Shown here piece by piece: positions 31,753 through 39,129 of a DNA stretch of 39,129 nucleotides (the first letter of the stretch is position 1; the number at the start of each line of letters is the position of its first letter). A program made the position numbers and the translations under genes. The DNA lies in NCBI GenBank assembly GCA_903877095.1, contig CAIRCP010000170.1, forward strand, positions 1 to 39,129. Reading direction: 5' to 3'. The stretch is from an uncultured Actinomycetes bacterium (GTDB lineage: Bacteria; Actinomycetota; Actinomycetes; Mycobacteriales; Mycobacteriaceae). The notes beneath the pieces are model-generated. The model was not told where the DNA came from. It did not search any database and saw only the letters and a program-made list of their open reading frames with translations.

Positions 31753-32684
31753 TCGCGCCGGCTCTTCAGTCGGTCCCGGAGGGCTTTGGATTGCTCCCGC
31801 ATCTCCGCGGTGATGACGAAGTGACCGCCGAACTCGTTGAGATAGCCGGGGGCATACTGCGGATCGGGCAGCACCTGGCGCAGCCATCGGTAGGGCTTGC
31901 GGCGGCGCCACTCCCGCGGGTAACCCACCGACACCTCCTCGAACCGCACCCCGTTGTACCAGGTGGTGCGGGGAATGTGCAGATGACCGTAGACCGCGCA
32001 CACCGCGTTGTACCGGGTGTGCCAGTCTGCGGTCTCCACGGTCCCGCACCACAGCGAGAACTCCGGGTAGAACAACACGTCGCACGGCTCGCGCAGCAGC
32101 GGGAAGTGGTTCACCAGGACGGTGGGCATCGTCGGGTCCAACTCGGCCATTCTGTCGCGGGTGTAGGACAACCGGTCCCGGCACCACGCCTCGCGGGTGG
32201 CGTACGGCTCGCACGACAGCAGGAACTCGTCGGTGGCAACGACGTTGCGCTGCTTGGCAATCGCCAGTCCCTCGGCTTTGGTAGCCGCACCTTCCGGCAG
32301 GAACGTGTAGTCGTAGAGCAGGAACATCGGCACGATGGTGGCCGGGCCGCCCGCCCCGTTCCACACCGGGAACGGATGCTCCGGTGTGACGATGTCCATC
32401 TCGTCGCACATCTGCACGAGGTAGTCGTAGCGAGACCGGCCGAAAACCTGCACCGGATCCTTGCCGGAGGTCCACAGTTCGTGGTTGCCCGGCACCCAGA
32501 TGACCTTGTCGAACCGCCGCCGAAGCAGGTCCAGCGACCAGCGGACGTCGTCGGTGCGCTCGGCGACGTCGCCGGCGACGATCAGCCAGTCCTGCGGAGT
32601 GGACGGGTACAGCGACTCGGTGACCGGTTTGTTTCCGGCGTGCCCGGTGTGCAGGTCGCTGATCGCCCAGAGGGTGGGAGCCAC
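31749..32684 (-). CDS. pptH: Metallophosphoesterase PptH (phosphopantetheinyl hydrolase type)
   Basis: A 311-residue calcineurin-like phosphoesterase with the full metal-site set: DLHTGH (Asp10, His12), VAGDVAE, VPGNHELW, VNHFP and YGHLHIP. Its M. tuberculosis orthologue, Rv2795c, was reported to remove phosphopantetheine from carrier proteins, opposing PptT. The gene overlaps pptT by ATGA, so enzyme and counter-enzyme are made from one message. It is divergent from the CocE-type hydrolase gene with 43 bases between the starts. Confidence 0.92.
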   Translation of the reverse strand: MAPTLWAISDLHTGHAGNKPVTESLYPSTPQDWLIVAGDVAERTDDVRWSLDLLRRRFDKVIWVPGNHELWTSGKDPVQVFGRSRYDYLVQMCDEMDIVTPEHPFPVWNGAGGPATIVPMFLLYDYTFLPEGAATKAEGLAIAKQRNVVATDEFLLSCEPYATREAWCRDRLSYTRDRMAELDPTMPTVLVNHFPLLREPCDVLFYPEFSLWCGTVETADWHTRYNAVCAVYGHLHIPRTTWYNGVRFEEVSVGYPREWRRRKPYRWLRQVLPDPQYAPGYLNEFGGHFVITAEMREQSKALRDRLKSRRE

Positions 32685-32727
32685 AGCCGATCAGCCTACG
32701 CAGCGCGTGGGTGCCTATCCTGGAGCC

Positions 32728-34419
32728 GTGACGGGAATCCGGGCGATCGACCGGGCGGTGTCCCGGGTTCTCAAACTCTCCCCGCCGACGACGGGCTACC
32801 GGGTGGACCGGGGGCTGCCGGTGCCGATGCGCGACGGAGTCACGCTGCGGGCCGACCACTACGCCCCGGACACCCACCGCCCGCAGGGCACCATCCTGGT
32901 GCGCGGACCCTACGGCCGGGAACTGCCGTTCTCGATCATCTACGCCCGGGTGTACGCCGCCCGCGGTTACCACGTGGTGTTCCAGAGCGTGCGCGGGACG
33001 TTCGGCTCCGGCGGCGACTTCGTGCCGATGGTGCACGAGGCCGACGACGCCGCGGACACCGTCGCGTGGCTGCGCGAACAACCCTGGTTCACCGGAACCT
33101 TCGGCACCGTCGGCCTGTCGTATCTGGGTTTCACCCAGTGGGCATTGCTATCCGACCCGCCGCCGGAGCTGGCCGCGGCGGTGGTGACGGTCGGCCCGCA
33201 CGATCTGCACACGTCGTCGTGGGGCACCGGCGCGTTCGCGCTCAACGATTTCCTCGGCTGGTCGGACATGGTGGCCAATCAGGAGACCTCGGCGCTGGGC
33301 CGGTTGGCGTTCCAACTGCGCGCACGGCGACGGCTGACCGAAGCGGTCAGCGGGGTGCCGCTCAACGAGGCCGGACGCGCGCTGCTGGGGGAAGGATCGC
33401 CCTGGTACGAATCCTGGATCGAGCACCCCGACCCGGACGACCCGTTCTGGGAACGGATGCGGATGACAGCGGCGCTGGACCGCTGCCGGGTGCCGGTGCT
33501 GCTGCTGAGCGGCTGGCAGGACATCTTCGTCGACCAGACCATCGACCAGTACCGCCAATTGCGGGATCGCGGCGTGGACGTCGCGATGACGGTCGGCCCC
33601 TGGACCCACGAGCAGATGGTGACCAAAGCCGCGGGTCAGACCGTTGCAGAGACGCTGGAGTGGCTGGGAGCGCACCTGGCACGGAGCGCCGGCGGGCAGC
33701 AACGAAGCGACTCGGGAATCGAACCCGTGACGCCCCGCGCTCAGCCGGTCCGGATCTTTGTCACCGGGCGCACCCGACCCGGCTGGCTCGACCTGCCGGA
33801 CTGGCCGCCGGCCACCACCGACCGGGTTTTCCACCTCGGACCCGGCGGGCGGTTGGGAACCGAGCCGCCGGAGCAGTCAGGGTCCGGATCGACGGCGCCG
33901 CCGTCAGGGTCAGTGTTCCGGTACGACCCGGCTGAGCCCACCCCGACCGTCGGCGGCCGGATGCTGACCCGGGACTCCGGCTACCGCGACGACACCCGGC
34001 TCGCACAGCGCGACGACGTCCTGAGCTTCACCAGCGCCCCGCTGCAGGCACCGCTGTGCGTATGCGGTCACCCGATCGTCGAACTGGCCTATGAGACCGA
34101 CAACCCGCACTTCGACGTGTTCGTCCGGCTCAGCGAAGTCGACCCGGACGGCCGCTCCCGGAATGTCAGCGACGGCTTCGGCCGGTTCAGTTCGGCACCG
34201 GACGGGCCGATCCGACTCGAACTCGACCCGGTCGCCCACCGGTTCAGCGTCGGCTCACGGTTGCGGGTGCTCGTCGCCGGCGGCTGCCATCCCCGATTCG
34301 CCCGCAACCTGGGTACCGGCGAGCCCGCGATCAGCGGGCGGGCCATGCGGCCGTCGACCCACACCGTGCGGCACGGAGATAACTCGACGCTCACATTGCC
34401 GGTCGGCGAACTGCGCTGA
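32728..34419 (+). CDS. CocE/NonD-family alpha/beta hydrolase (X-Pro dipeptidyl-peptidase type)
   Basis: A 563-residue serine hydrolase. The N-terminal alpha/beta-hydrolase domain carries the triad GLSYLG (Ser131), GWQDIF (Asp265) and GPWTHEQM (His294). The C-terminal half is the jelly-roll domain of X-Pro dipeptidyl peptidases and cocaine esterase (PVRIFVTGRTRPGWLDLPDW, ISGRAMRPSTHTVRHGD). No signal peptide is evident. GTG 32728 is used; upstream the frame runs back over pptH. It resembles Rv2800 of M. tuberculosis. Natural substrate unknown; ester or amide hydrolysis is likely. Confidence 0.9.
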   Translation: MTGIRAIDRAVSRVLKLSPPTTGYRVDRGLPVPMRDGVTLRADHYAPDTHRPQGTILVRGPYGRELPFSIIYARVYAARGYHVVFQSVRGTFGSGGDFVPMVHEADDAADTVAWLREQPWFTGTFGTVGLSYLGFTQWALLSDPPPELAAAVVTVGPHDLHTSSWGTGAFALNDFLGWSDMVANQETSALGRLAFQLRARRRLTEAVSGVPLNEAGRALLGEGSPWYESWIEHPDPDDPFWERMRMTAALDRCRVPVLLLSGWQDIFVDQTIDQYRQLRDRGVDVAMTVGPWTHEQMVTKAAGQTVAETLEWLGAHLARSAGGQQRSDSGIEPVTPRAQPVRIFVTGRTRPGWLDLPDWPPATTDRVFHLGPGGRLGTEPPEQSGSGSTAPPSGSVFRYDPAEPTPTVGGRMLTRDSGYRDDTRLAQRDDVLSFTSAPLQAPLCVCGHPIVELAYETDNPHFDVFVRLSEVDPDGRSRNVSDGFGRFSSAPDGPIRLELDPVAHRFSVGSRLRVLVAGGCHPRFARNLGTGEPAISGRAMRPSTHTVRHGDNSTLTLPVGELR

Positions 34420-34422
34420 ACC

Positions 34423-34581
34423 TCAGGGGACGGCCGTAGCCGTGGGGGACGGTGACCGGGTAGTCGAAGTTTGGGGCGTATAGCTGACCGCCAGGAAGAT
34501 CGCGATCGCCGAAGCAACCACGAGAACCACACCGCCGACGAGCAATAACAGCTTCGGGTTCACCATCTTGCGGTCCGCCAT
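34423..34581 (-). CDS. Single-pass small membrane protein (52 aa)
   Basis: A minus-strand frame encodes MADRKMVNPKLLLLVGG followed by a strong transmembrane segment (VVLVVASAIAIFLAV) and a Ser/Thr/Pro-rich tail (TSTTRSPSPTATAVP), a common design for small mycobacterial membrane proteins with an exported tail. It ends four bases beyond the hydrolase stop and starts 24 bases before the crotonase gene, which is divergent. Function unknown. Confidence 0.65.
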   Translation of the reverse strand: MADRKMVNPKLLLLVGGVVLVVASAIAIFLAVSYTPQTSTTRSPSPTATAVP

Positions 34582-34604
34582 GGCGGCAAAGTTACCGTGT
34601 CAGG

Positions 34605-35369
34605 GTGACCACCGACACCGCCGACGTCCTGCTGATCGACACCACTGACCGGGTCCGGACTCTGACGTTCAATCGTCCCGAGTCCCGCAACGCCCTCTCG
34701 GCCGCGCTGCGCACCCAGTTCTTCGCCGCGCTTCGCGACGCCGAAGCCGACGACGCGGTGGACGTGGTCATCGTCACCGGAGCCGACCCGGTGTTCTGCG
34801 CCGGGCTGGATCTCAAGGAACTCGGCAACACCACGGAACTGCCCGACATCTCACCGAAGTGGCCGCCGATGACCACACCGGTGATCGGCGCCATCAACGG
34901 CGCCGCCGTCACCGGCGGCCTGGAAATGGCGCTCTACTGCGACATCCTGATCGCCTCCGAGCGCGCTCGTTTCGCCGACACCCACGCCCGCGTCGGACTG
35001 CTTCCCACCTGGGGTTTGAGTGTCCGGCTTCCGCAGAAGGTGGGCATCGGCATGGCCCGGCGGATGAGCTTGACCGGCGACTACCTGTCGGCATCTGACG
35101 CCCTGCGCGCCGGCCTGGTCACCGAGGTGGTGCCGCACGAGGATCTGATGCCGACCGCCCGGGCGGTGGCGGCCTCCATCGTCGGCAACAACCAGAAGGC
35201 GGTCCGGGCACTGCTGGAGTCCTATCACCGCATCGACGAGGACACGACCGGCTCGGGGCTGTGGCTGGAGGCCGAGGCGGCACGCAAGTGGATGCGCTCC
35301 GCCACCGGCGACGACATCGCCGAAAGCCGCGCCTCGGTTATCGAGAGGGGCAGGAGCCAGGTTCGCTAA
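34605..35369 (+). CDS. Enoyl-CoA hydratase/isomerase (crotonase family)
   Basis: A 254-residue crotonase-fold protein. The oxyanion-hole segments DPVFCAGLDLKEL and NGAAVTGGLEMALYCD are present. The first catalytic glutamate of hydratases is kept (Glu107 in GLEMA). The second, normally in a QPE context, aligns with His127 in RFADTHARVGLLPTWG. True 2-enoyl-CoA hydratase activity is therefore doubtful; an isomerase, a dehydratase or another acyl-CoA reaction is possible. Its position matches echA16 of M. tuberculosis. It overlaps the dinF stop on the opposite strand by four bases. Confidence 0.9.
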   Translation: MTTDTADVLLIDTTDRVRTLTFNRPESRNALSAALRTQFFAALRDAEADDAVDVVIVTGADPVFCAGLDLKELGNTTELPDISPKWPPMTTPVIGAINGAAVTGGLEMALYCDILIASERARFADTHARVGLLPTWGLSVRLPQKVGIGMARRMSLTGDYLSASDALRAGLVTEVVPHEDLMPTARAVAASIVGNNQKAVRALLESYHRIDEDTTGSGLWLEAEAARKWMRSATGDDIAESRASVIERGRSQVR

Positions 35370-36694
35370 CCGGTGCCCGGCACCGCCCACCGCCCCGACA
35401 CCGCCCGCCAGACACCGAAGACCAGCCGCAACCCGATGAAGGCGCTCAGCCCGGCCCAGATCCCGGCCAGGCCCCAGCCGTAGGCCAGGGACAGCCAGAT
35501 CAGCGGAAGGAATCCGAACAGGGCGCTGAGCACCGTCGCCGTCCGCATGAAGGCGGCGTCACCCGCGCCCATGAGCACCCCATCGAGAGCGAAAACGACT
35601 CCGGCGAAGGGCAATTGGGCGACCAGGAACCACCATGGGATACCGATCGCAGCAAGCACATCGCGGTCGGCGGTGAACACCGACGGAAACACCCGGGCGC
35701 CCGCCGCCAGGACCGCCGCCAGCAGCACCGCCGCCAGCGCCGAGTAGAAGGTCACCCGCCACGCCACCCGTTTGGCATGGCTGGGGTCACCGGCCCCCAG
35801 TGCCGCGCCGACCAGGGACTGCGCCGCGATGGCGAGGGAATCCAGAACCAGCGCAAGGAAACTCCACACCTGCAGCACCACCTGGTGAGCCGCCAGAGCC
35901 GCAGCACCGAACCGGGCTGCCACCGCCGCCGCTGATAGGAAGCAGGCCTGAAAGGCCGCAGTGCGAACCACCAGATCGCGGCCCATCACCACCTGCTGGC
36001 GCAACACCTGCCGATCCGGTCGCAGCGATACCCCTTCGACGAGCAACGCGCGGCAAAAGAACAGACCGGAAATCCACTGCCCCACAACATTGGCCACCGC
36101 GGATCCGGCCAGGCCCCAGCGCGGCAGCCCAAGCCAGCCATACACCAGCAGCGGGCACAGCCCGGCCGACACCGCGAAGCCGACGACCACATAGCGAAGC
36201 GGGCGTACGTTGTCCTGGACTCCACGCAGCCAGCCGTTTCCGGCCAGTGAGATCAAGATCGCCGGGGCTGCGAAGATGGCGATCCGCAGCCACGGCAACG
36301 CAGCGCCGGCGATGGCGGAGTCCCCGGCAATGGCTCTGGCCAGCGGGCCGGCGATGAGCTGCACCGCGGCGAAGATCAGCACCCCCAGGCCCAAGGCCAG
36401 CCAGGTGGCCTGAACGCCCTCACGCACGGCGGCGGCCCGGTCGCCGGAGCCGTGGAACCGTGCCGAACGCGCCGTCGTGCCGTAGGACAGGAACGTCAGC
36501 TGGGAGCTGACCATCGCCACCACCAGCCCGCCGATGGCCAGCCCGGCCAGGCTCAGCGCGCCGAGCCGTCCGACGACGGCGGTGTCGAACAACAGGTAGA
36601 GCGGCTCGGCAGCGAGCACGCCGAGTGCCGGCAGCGCCAGCGCCGCGATACTGCGGACCGGAACGTCAGTCGTCGTCGGCCTGCGCCTCGTCAT
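35366..36694 (-). CDS. dinF: MATE-family efflux transporter (DinF type)
   Basis: A 442-residue membrane protein with about twelve hydrophobic helices in two homologous halves, as in MATE sodium- or proton-coupled exporters ([38 protein letters not shown]). In mycobacteria it is usually annotated DinF. The start at 36694 lies within the rbfA 3' end (29-base overlap). The DHH-type phosphodiesterase gene that normally separates rbfA from dinF in mycobacteria is not here. Substrate unknown. Confidence 0.93.
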   Translation of the reverse strand: MTRRRPTTTDVPVRSIAALALPALGVLAAEPLYLLFDTAVVGRLGALSLAGLAIGGLVVAMVSSQLTFLSYGTTARSARFHGSGDRAAAVREGVQATWLALGLGVLIFAAVQLIAGPLARAIAGDSAIAGAALPWLRIAIFAAPAILISLAGNGWLRGVQDNVRPLRYVVVGFAVSAGLCPLLVYGWLGLPRWGLAGSAVANVVGQWISGLFFCRALLVEGVSLRPDRQVLRQQVVMGRDLVVRTAAFQACFLSAAAVAARFGAAALAAHQVVLQVWSFLALVLDSLAIAAQSLVGAALGAGDPSHAKRVAWRVTFYSALAAVLLAAVLAAGARVFPSVFTADRDVLAAIGIPWWFLVAQLPFAGVVFALDGVLMGAGDAAFMRTATVLSALFGFLPLIWLSLAYGWGLAGIWAGLSAFIGLRLVFGVWRAVSGRWAVPGTG

Positions 36695-37121
36695 CGGTCA
36701 GCCGGTAGGGCTGCGGGTCACCCGCGGGAGTGGCCCCCTCCCGGATCCGGGCCACGTCGGCGTCGGCGGCACGCGCCCGGGCCAGCAACTCCGCCATCCG
36801 ATTGGCCGCGTCGGGAACGGTGTCTCTGACGAAGGCAAGCGTCGGGGTGAACCGAACCCCGGTGCCGGCCCCAACCTTGGTGCGCAGCACGCCCTTTGCA
36901 CTCTCCAGCGCCGCTGCGACCCCGGCGTAGTCCGGCTCCTCGTCGAGGGATCGGCCGAGCACCGTGTAGTAGAGCGTCGCGTCGTGCAGGTCGCCGGTCA
37001 CCTTCGCGTCAGTGATCGTCACACCGGCCAGCCGCGGATCCTTGATCTCGTACTCGATCGCCGACGCGACGATCGTGGAGATCCGCTTGGCCAGCCGCTT
37101 CGCCCGGGCCGGGTCAGCCAT
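36666..37121 (-). CDS. rbfA: 30S ribosome-binding factor A
   Basis: A 151-residue KH-like protein that helps mature the 5' end of 16S rRNA in 30S assembly. [40 protein letters not shown] and [19 protein letters not shown] are typical. The C-terminus is acidic (DDEAQADDD) and shorter than the one I recall from M. tuberculosis. It follows infB by 30 bases on the same strand and overlaps dinF. Confidence 0.96.
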   Translation of the reverse strand: MADPARAKRLAKRISTIVASAIEYEIKDPRLAGVTITDAKVTGDLHDATLYYTVLGRSLDEEPDYAGVAAALESAKGVLRTKVGAGTGVRFTPTLAFVRDTVPDAANRMAELLARARAADADVARIREGATPAGDPQPYRLTDDEAQADDD

Positions 37122-37151
37122 CGACCCGCCGCCCCGTCGGAGACACCACCA

Positions 37152-39129
37152 TTAGACCCGCGCCTTCTCGACCAACTCGTAGGTCTCGATGACGTCGCCT
37201 TCCTTGATGTCGTTGTACGTCAGGGTGAGACCGCACTCGTAGCCCTCGCGCACCTCGGTGGCATCGTCCTTCTCCCGCTTGAGCGAGGAGATGGTGATGT
37301 TCTCGGCGATGACGACGTTGTCGCGCAGCAGCCGCGCCTTGGCGTTACGCCGCATGATGCCCGACTGAACCAGGCAGCCCGCGATATTGCCGACCTTGGA
37401 CGACCGGAAGATCGCGCGGATCTCCGCACGGCCCAGTTCCTTCTCCTCGTAGATCGGCTTGAGCATGCCCTTGAGGGCCTTCTCGATTTCGTCGATGGCC
37501 TGGTAGATCACCGAGTAGTAGCGGATCTCCACACCTTCGCGGTTGGCCAGTTCGGTGGCCTTGCCCTCGGCGCGGACGTTGAAGCCGATGATGATCGCGT
37601 CCGACGCCGACGCCAGGTTGACGTTGGTCTCGGTGATGCCACCGACGCCACGGTCGATGACCCGCAGCTCCACTTCGTCGTCGATCTGGATGCCCAGCAG
37701 GGCCTCCTCCAGCGCCTCGACCGTGCCGGAGTTGTCGCCCTTGAGGATCAGGTTGAGCTGGCTGGTCTCCTTGAGTGCGGACTCCAGGTCCTCCAGGCTG
37801 ATGCGCTTGCGGGCCTTGGCCGCCATGGCGTTGCGCTTGCGCGCGCTGCGCCGGTCGGCGATCTGGCGGGCGATGCGGTCCTCGTCGACGACCAGGAAGT
37901 TGTCGCCGGCACCGGGCACCGAGGTGAAGCCGATGACCTGAACCGGACGCGACGGGTAAGCCTCGGTGACGTCCACGCCGTGTTCGTCGACCATCCGTCG
38001 CACGCGACCGTAGGCATCGCCGGCGACCACCGAGTCGCCCACCCGCAGCGTTCCGCGCTGGATCAGCACGGTGGCGACCGGACCGCGGCCACGGTCCAGG
38101 TGGGCCTCGATGGCCACGCCCTGGGCCTCCATGTCCGGGTTGGCCCGCAGGTCCAGCGCCGCATCGGCAGTCAGCAGGACCGCCTCCTCGAGCGCCTTGA
38201 TGTTGGTGCCGTCCTTGGCCGAGATGTCGACGAACATGGTCTCGCCACCGAAGTCCTCGGCGACCAGGCCGTACTCGGTCAGCTGGGCGCGGATCTTCTG
38301 CGGGTCCGCGCCTTCCTTGTCGATCTTGTTGACCGCCACCACGATCGGCACGTCAGCGGCCTGGGCGTGGTTGATGGCCTCCACCGTCTGGGGCATGACG
38401 CCGTCATCGGCCGCGACCACCAGGATGGCGATGTCGGTGGCCTTGGCGCCGCGGGCACGCATGGCGGTGAACGCCTCGTGACCCGGGGTGTCGATGAAGG
38501 TGATGAGGCGCTCGACGCCGTCGTGCTCCACGGCCACCTGGTAGGCGCCGATGTGCTGGGTGATGCCGCCGGCCTCGCCCTCGCGGACGCTGGCCGAGCG
38601 GATGGTGTCGAGCAGGCGGGTCTTGCCGTGGTCGACGTGACCCATGACGGTGACCACCGGAGGGCGTTGTTCGAGGTCATCCTCGTCGCCCTCGTCCTCG
38701 CCGTAGGTGAGGTCGAAGGACTCCAGTAGTTCGCGGTCCTCGTCTTCCGGGGACACGACCTGGACGACGTAGTTCATCTCGCCGCCGAGCAGTTCGAGGG
38801 TCTCATCCCCCACCGACTGGGTGGCGGTGACCATTTCGCCGAGATTGAACAGAGCCTGCACCAGGGCGGCCGGGTTGGCGTCGATCTTCTCGGCGAAGTC
38901 GCTCAGCGAGGCACCGCGAGCCAGCCGGATCGTCTCACCGTTGCCGTGCGGCAACCGCACGCCGCCGACGATCGGAGCCTGCATGTTCTCGTACTCGGCG
39001 CGTTTCGCCCGCTTGGACTTGCGACCGCGACGCACCGCTCCACCGGGACGACCGAACGCACCGGCAGCACCGCCGCGCTGGCCGGGGCGGCCACCGCCGC
39101 CGCCACCGCCACCGCCACCGGGACGACCG
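37152..39129 (-). CDS. infB: Translation initiation factor IF-2 (5' end outside window)
   Basis: About 659 codons of the 3' part are present; the gene enters from beyond 39129. First come the end of a glycine/arginine-rich N-terminal region and the IF-2 linker ([17 protein letters not shown]). Then follow the GTPase domain with G1 [10 protein letters not shown], the IF-2 specific [16 protein letters not shown]3 [15 protein letters not shown] and G4 NKID, then domains II-IV to the C-terminal [15 protein letters not shown]. It places initiator tRNA on the ribosome. It heads infB-rbfA-dinF on the minus strand. Confidence 0.98.
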   Translation of the reverse strand, partial: GRPGGGGGGGGGGRPGQRGGAAGAFGRPGGAVRRGRKSKRAKRAEYENMQAPIVGGVRLPHGNGETIRLARGASLSDFAEKIDANPAALVQALFNLGEMVTATQSVGDETLELLGGEMNYVVQVVSPEDEDRELLESFDLTYGEDEGDEDDLEQRPPVVTVMGHVDHGKTRLLDTIRSASVREGEAGGITQHIGAYQVAVEHDGVERLITFIDTPGHEAFTAMRARGAKATDIAILVVAADDGVMPQTVEAINHAQAADVPIVVAVNKIDKEGADPQKIRAQLTEYGLVAEDFGGETMFVDISAKDGTNIKALEEAVLLTADAALDLRANPDMEAQGVAIEAHLDRGRGPVATVLIQRGTLRVGDSVVAGDAYGRVRRMVDEHGVDVTEAYPSRPVQVIGFTSVPGAGDNFLVVDEDRIARQIADRRSARKRNAMAAKARKRISLEDLESALKETSQLNLILKGDNSGTVEALEEALLGIQIDDEVELRVIDRGVGGITETNVNLASASDAIIIGFNVRAEGKATELANREGVEIRYYSVIYQAIDEIEKALKGMLKPIYEEKELGRAEIRAIFRSSKVGNIAGCLVQSGIMRRNAKARLLRDNVVIAENITISSLKREKDDATEVREGYECGLTLTYNDIKEGDVIETYELVEKARV

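Noticed and set aside
36984..38729. A 581-codon plus-strand frame opposite infB and rbfA
   Set aside because: Antisense shadow of IF-2 and RbfA; composition is that of a reversed GC-rich gene and there is no ribosome-binding site.

Overview
The window is high-GC actinobacterial chromosome, almost certainly a Mycobacterium/Mycolicibacterium. The right-hand half follows the mycobacterial order dapB / aldR-ald / nitronate monooxygenase / pepR-pnp-rpsO-ribF / truB-pptT-pptH / hydrolase / enoyl-CoA hydratase / dinF-rbfA-infB. Genes are tightly packed, often with GTGA or ATGA overlaps, and GTG starts are common.

Layout. Bases 1-3066: a truncated ABC-transporter lipoprotein gene, a small membrane protein, a secreted protein with a collagen-like GPGPV/I tract, and a large esterase-like (phytase-type) lipoprotein. 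Bases 3067-17787: a flavodoxin-like gene (Rv2771c-type), last gene of the dapB operon, split in two by a 14.27-kb integrated element. Bases 17784-26870: the rest of the dapB operon, aldR/ald, and the pepR-pnp-rpsO-ribF group. Bases 27006-30154: a lineage-specific MmpL transporter and UbiA prenyltransferase pair. Bases 30167-39129: truB-pptT-pptH, a CocE/NonD hydrolase, a crotonase, dinF, rbfA and the 3' part of infB, which runs off the window.

The element (about 3305-17577, TGCTT at both junctions) is the exciting part. In order it encodes a large serine integrase, an excisionase-like HTH protein, a primase-polymerase/ATPase replication protein, a probable iteron origin, TerS-like and full-length TerL terminase proteins, a second small serine recombinase with a repeat-rich site in front of it, a string of overlapping small unknown genes, an HExxH peptidase-like protein, and a defence cargo of Vsr, a C5-cytosine methyltransferase and a CCGG-family-like restriction enzyme. 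I see no portal, capsid, tail or lysis gene. This is the gene content expected of a phage satellite or mobile island that replicates and carries its own packaging motor but relies on a helper for particles. I infer that; it is not proven.

The element also brings a complete, diverged copy of the flavodoxin gene that it breaks. In the integrated state the interrupted host gene becomes a short upstream reading frame whose stop codon lies inside a Shine-Dalgarno-like GGTGAT just before the element's copy. The host operon can therefore transcribe the replacement and could translate it by reinitiation. In that copy the sequence matching the attachment site carries many base changes, which might keep it from being used as a target.
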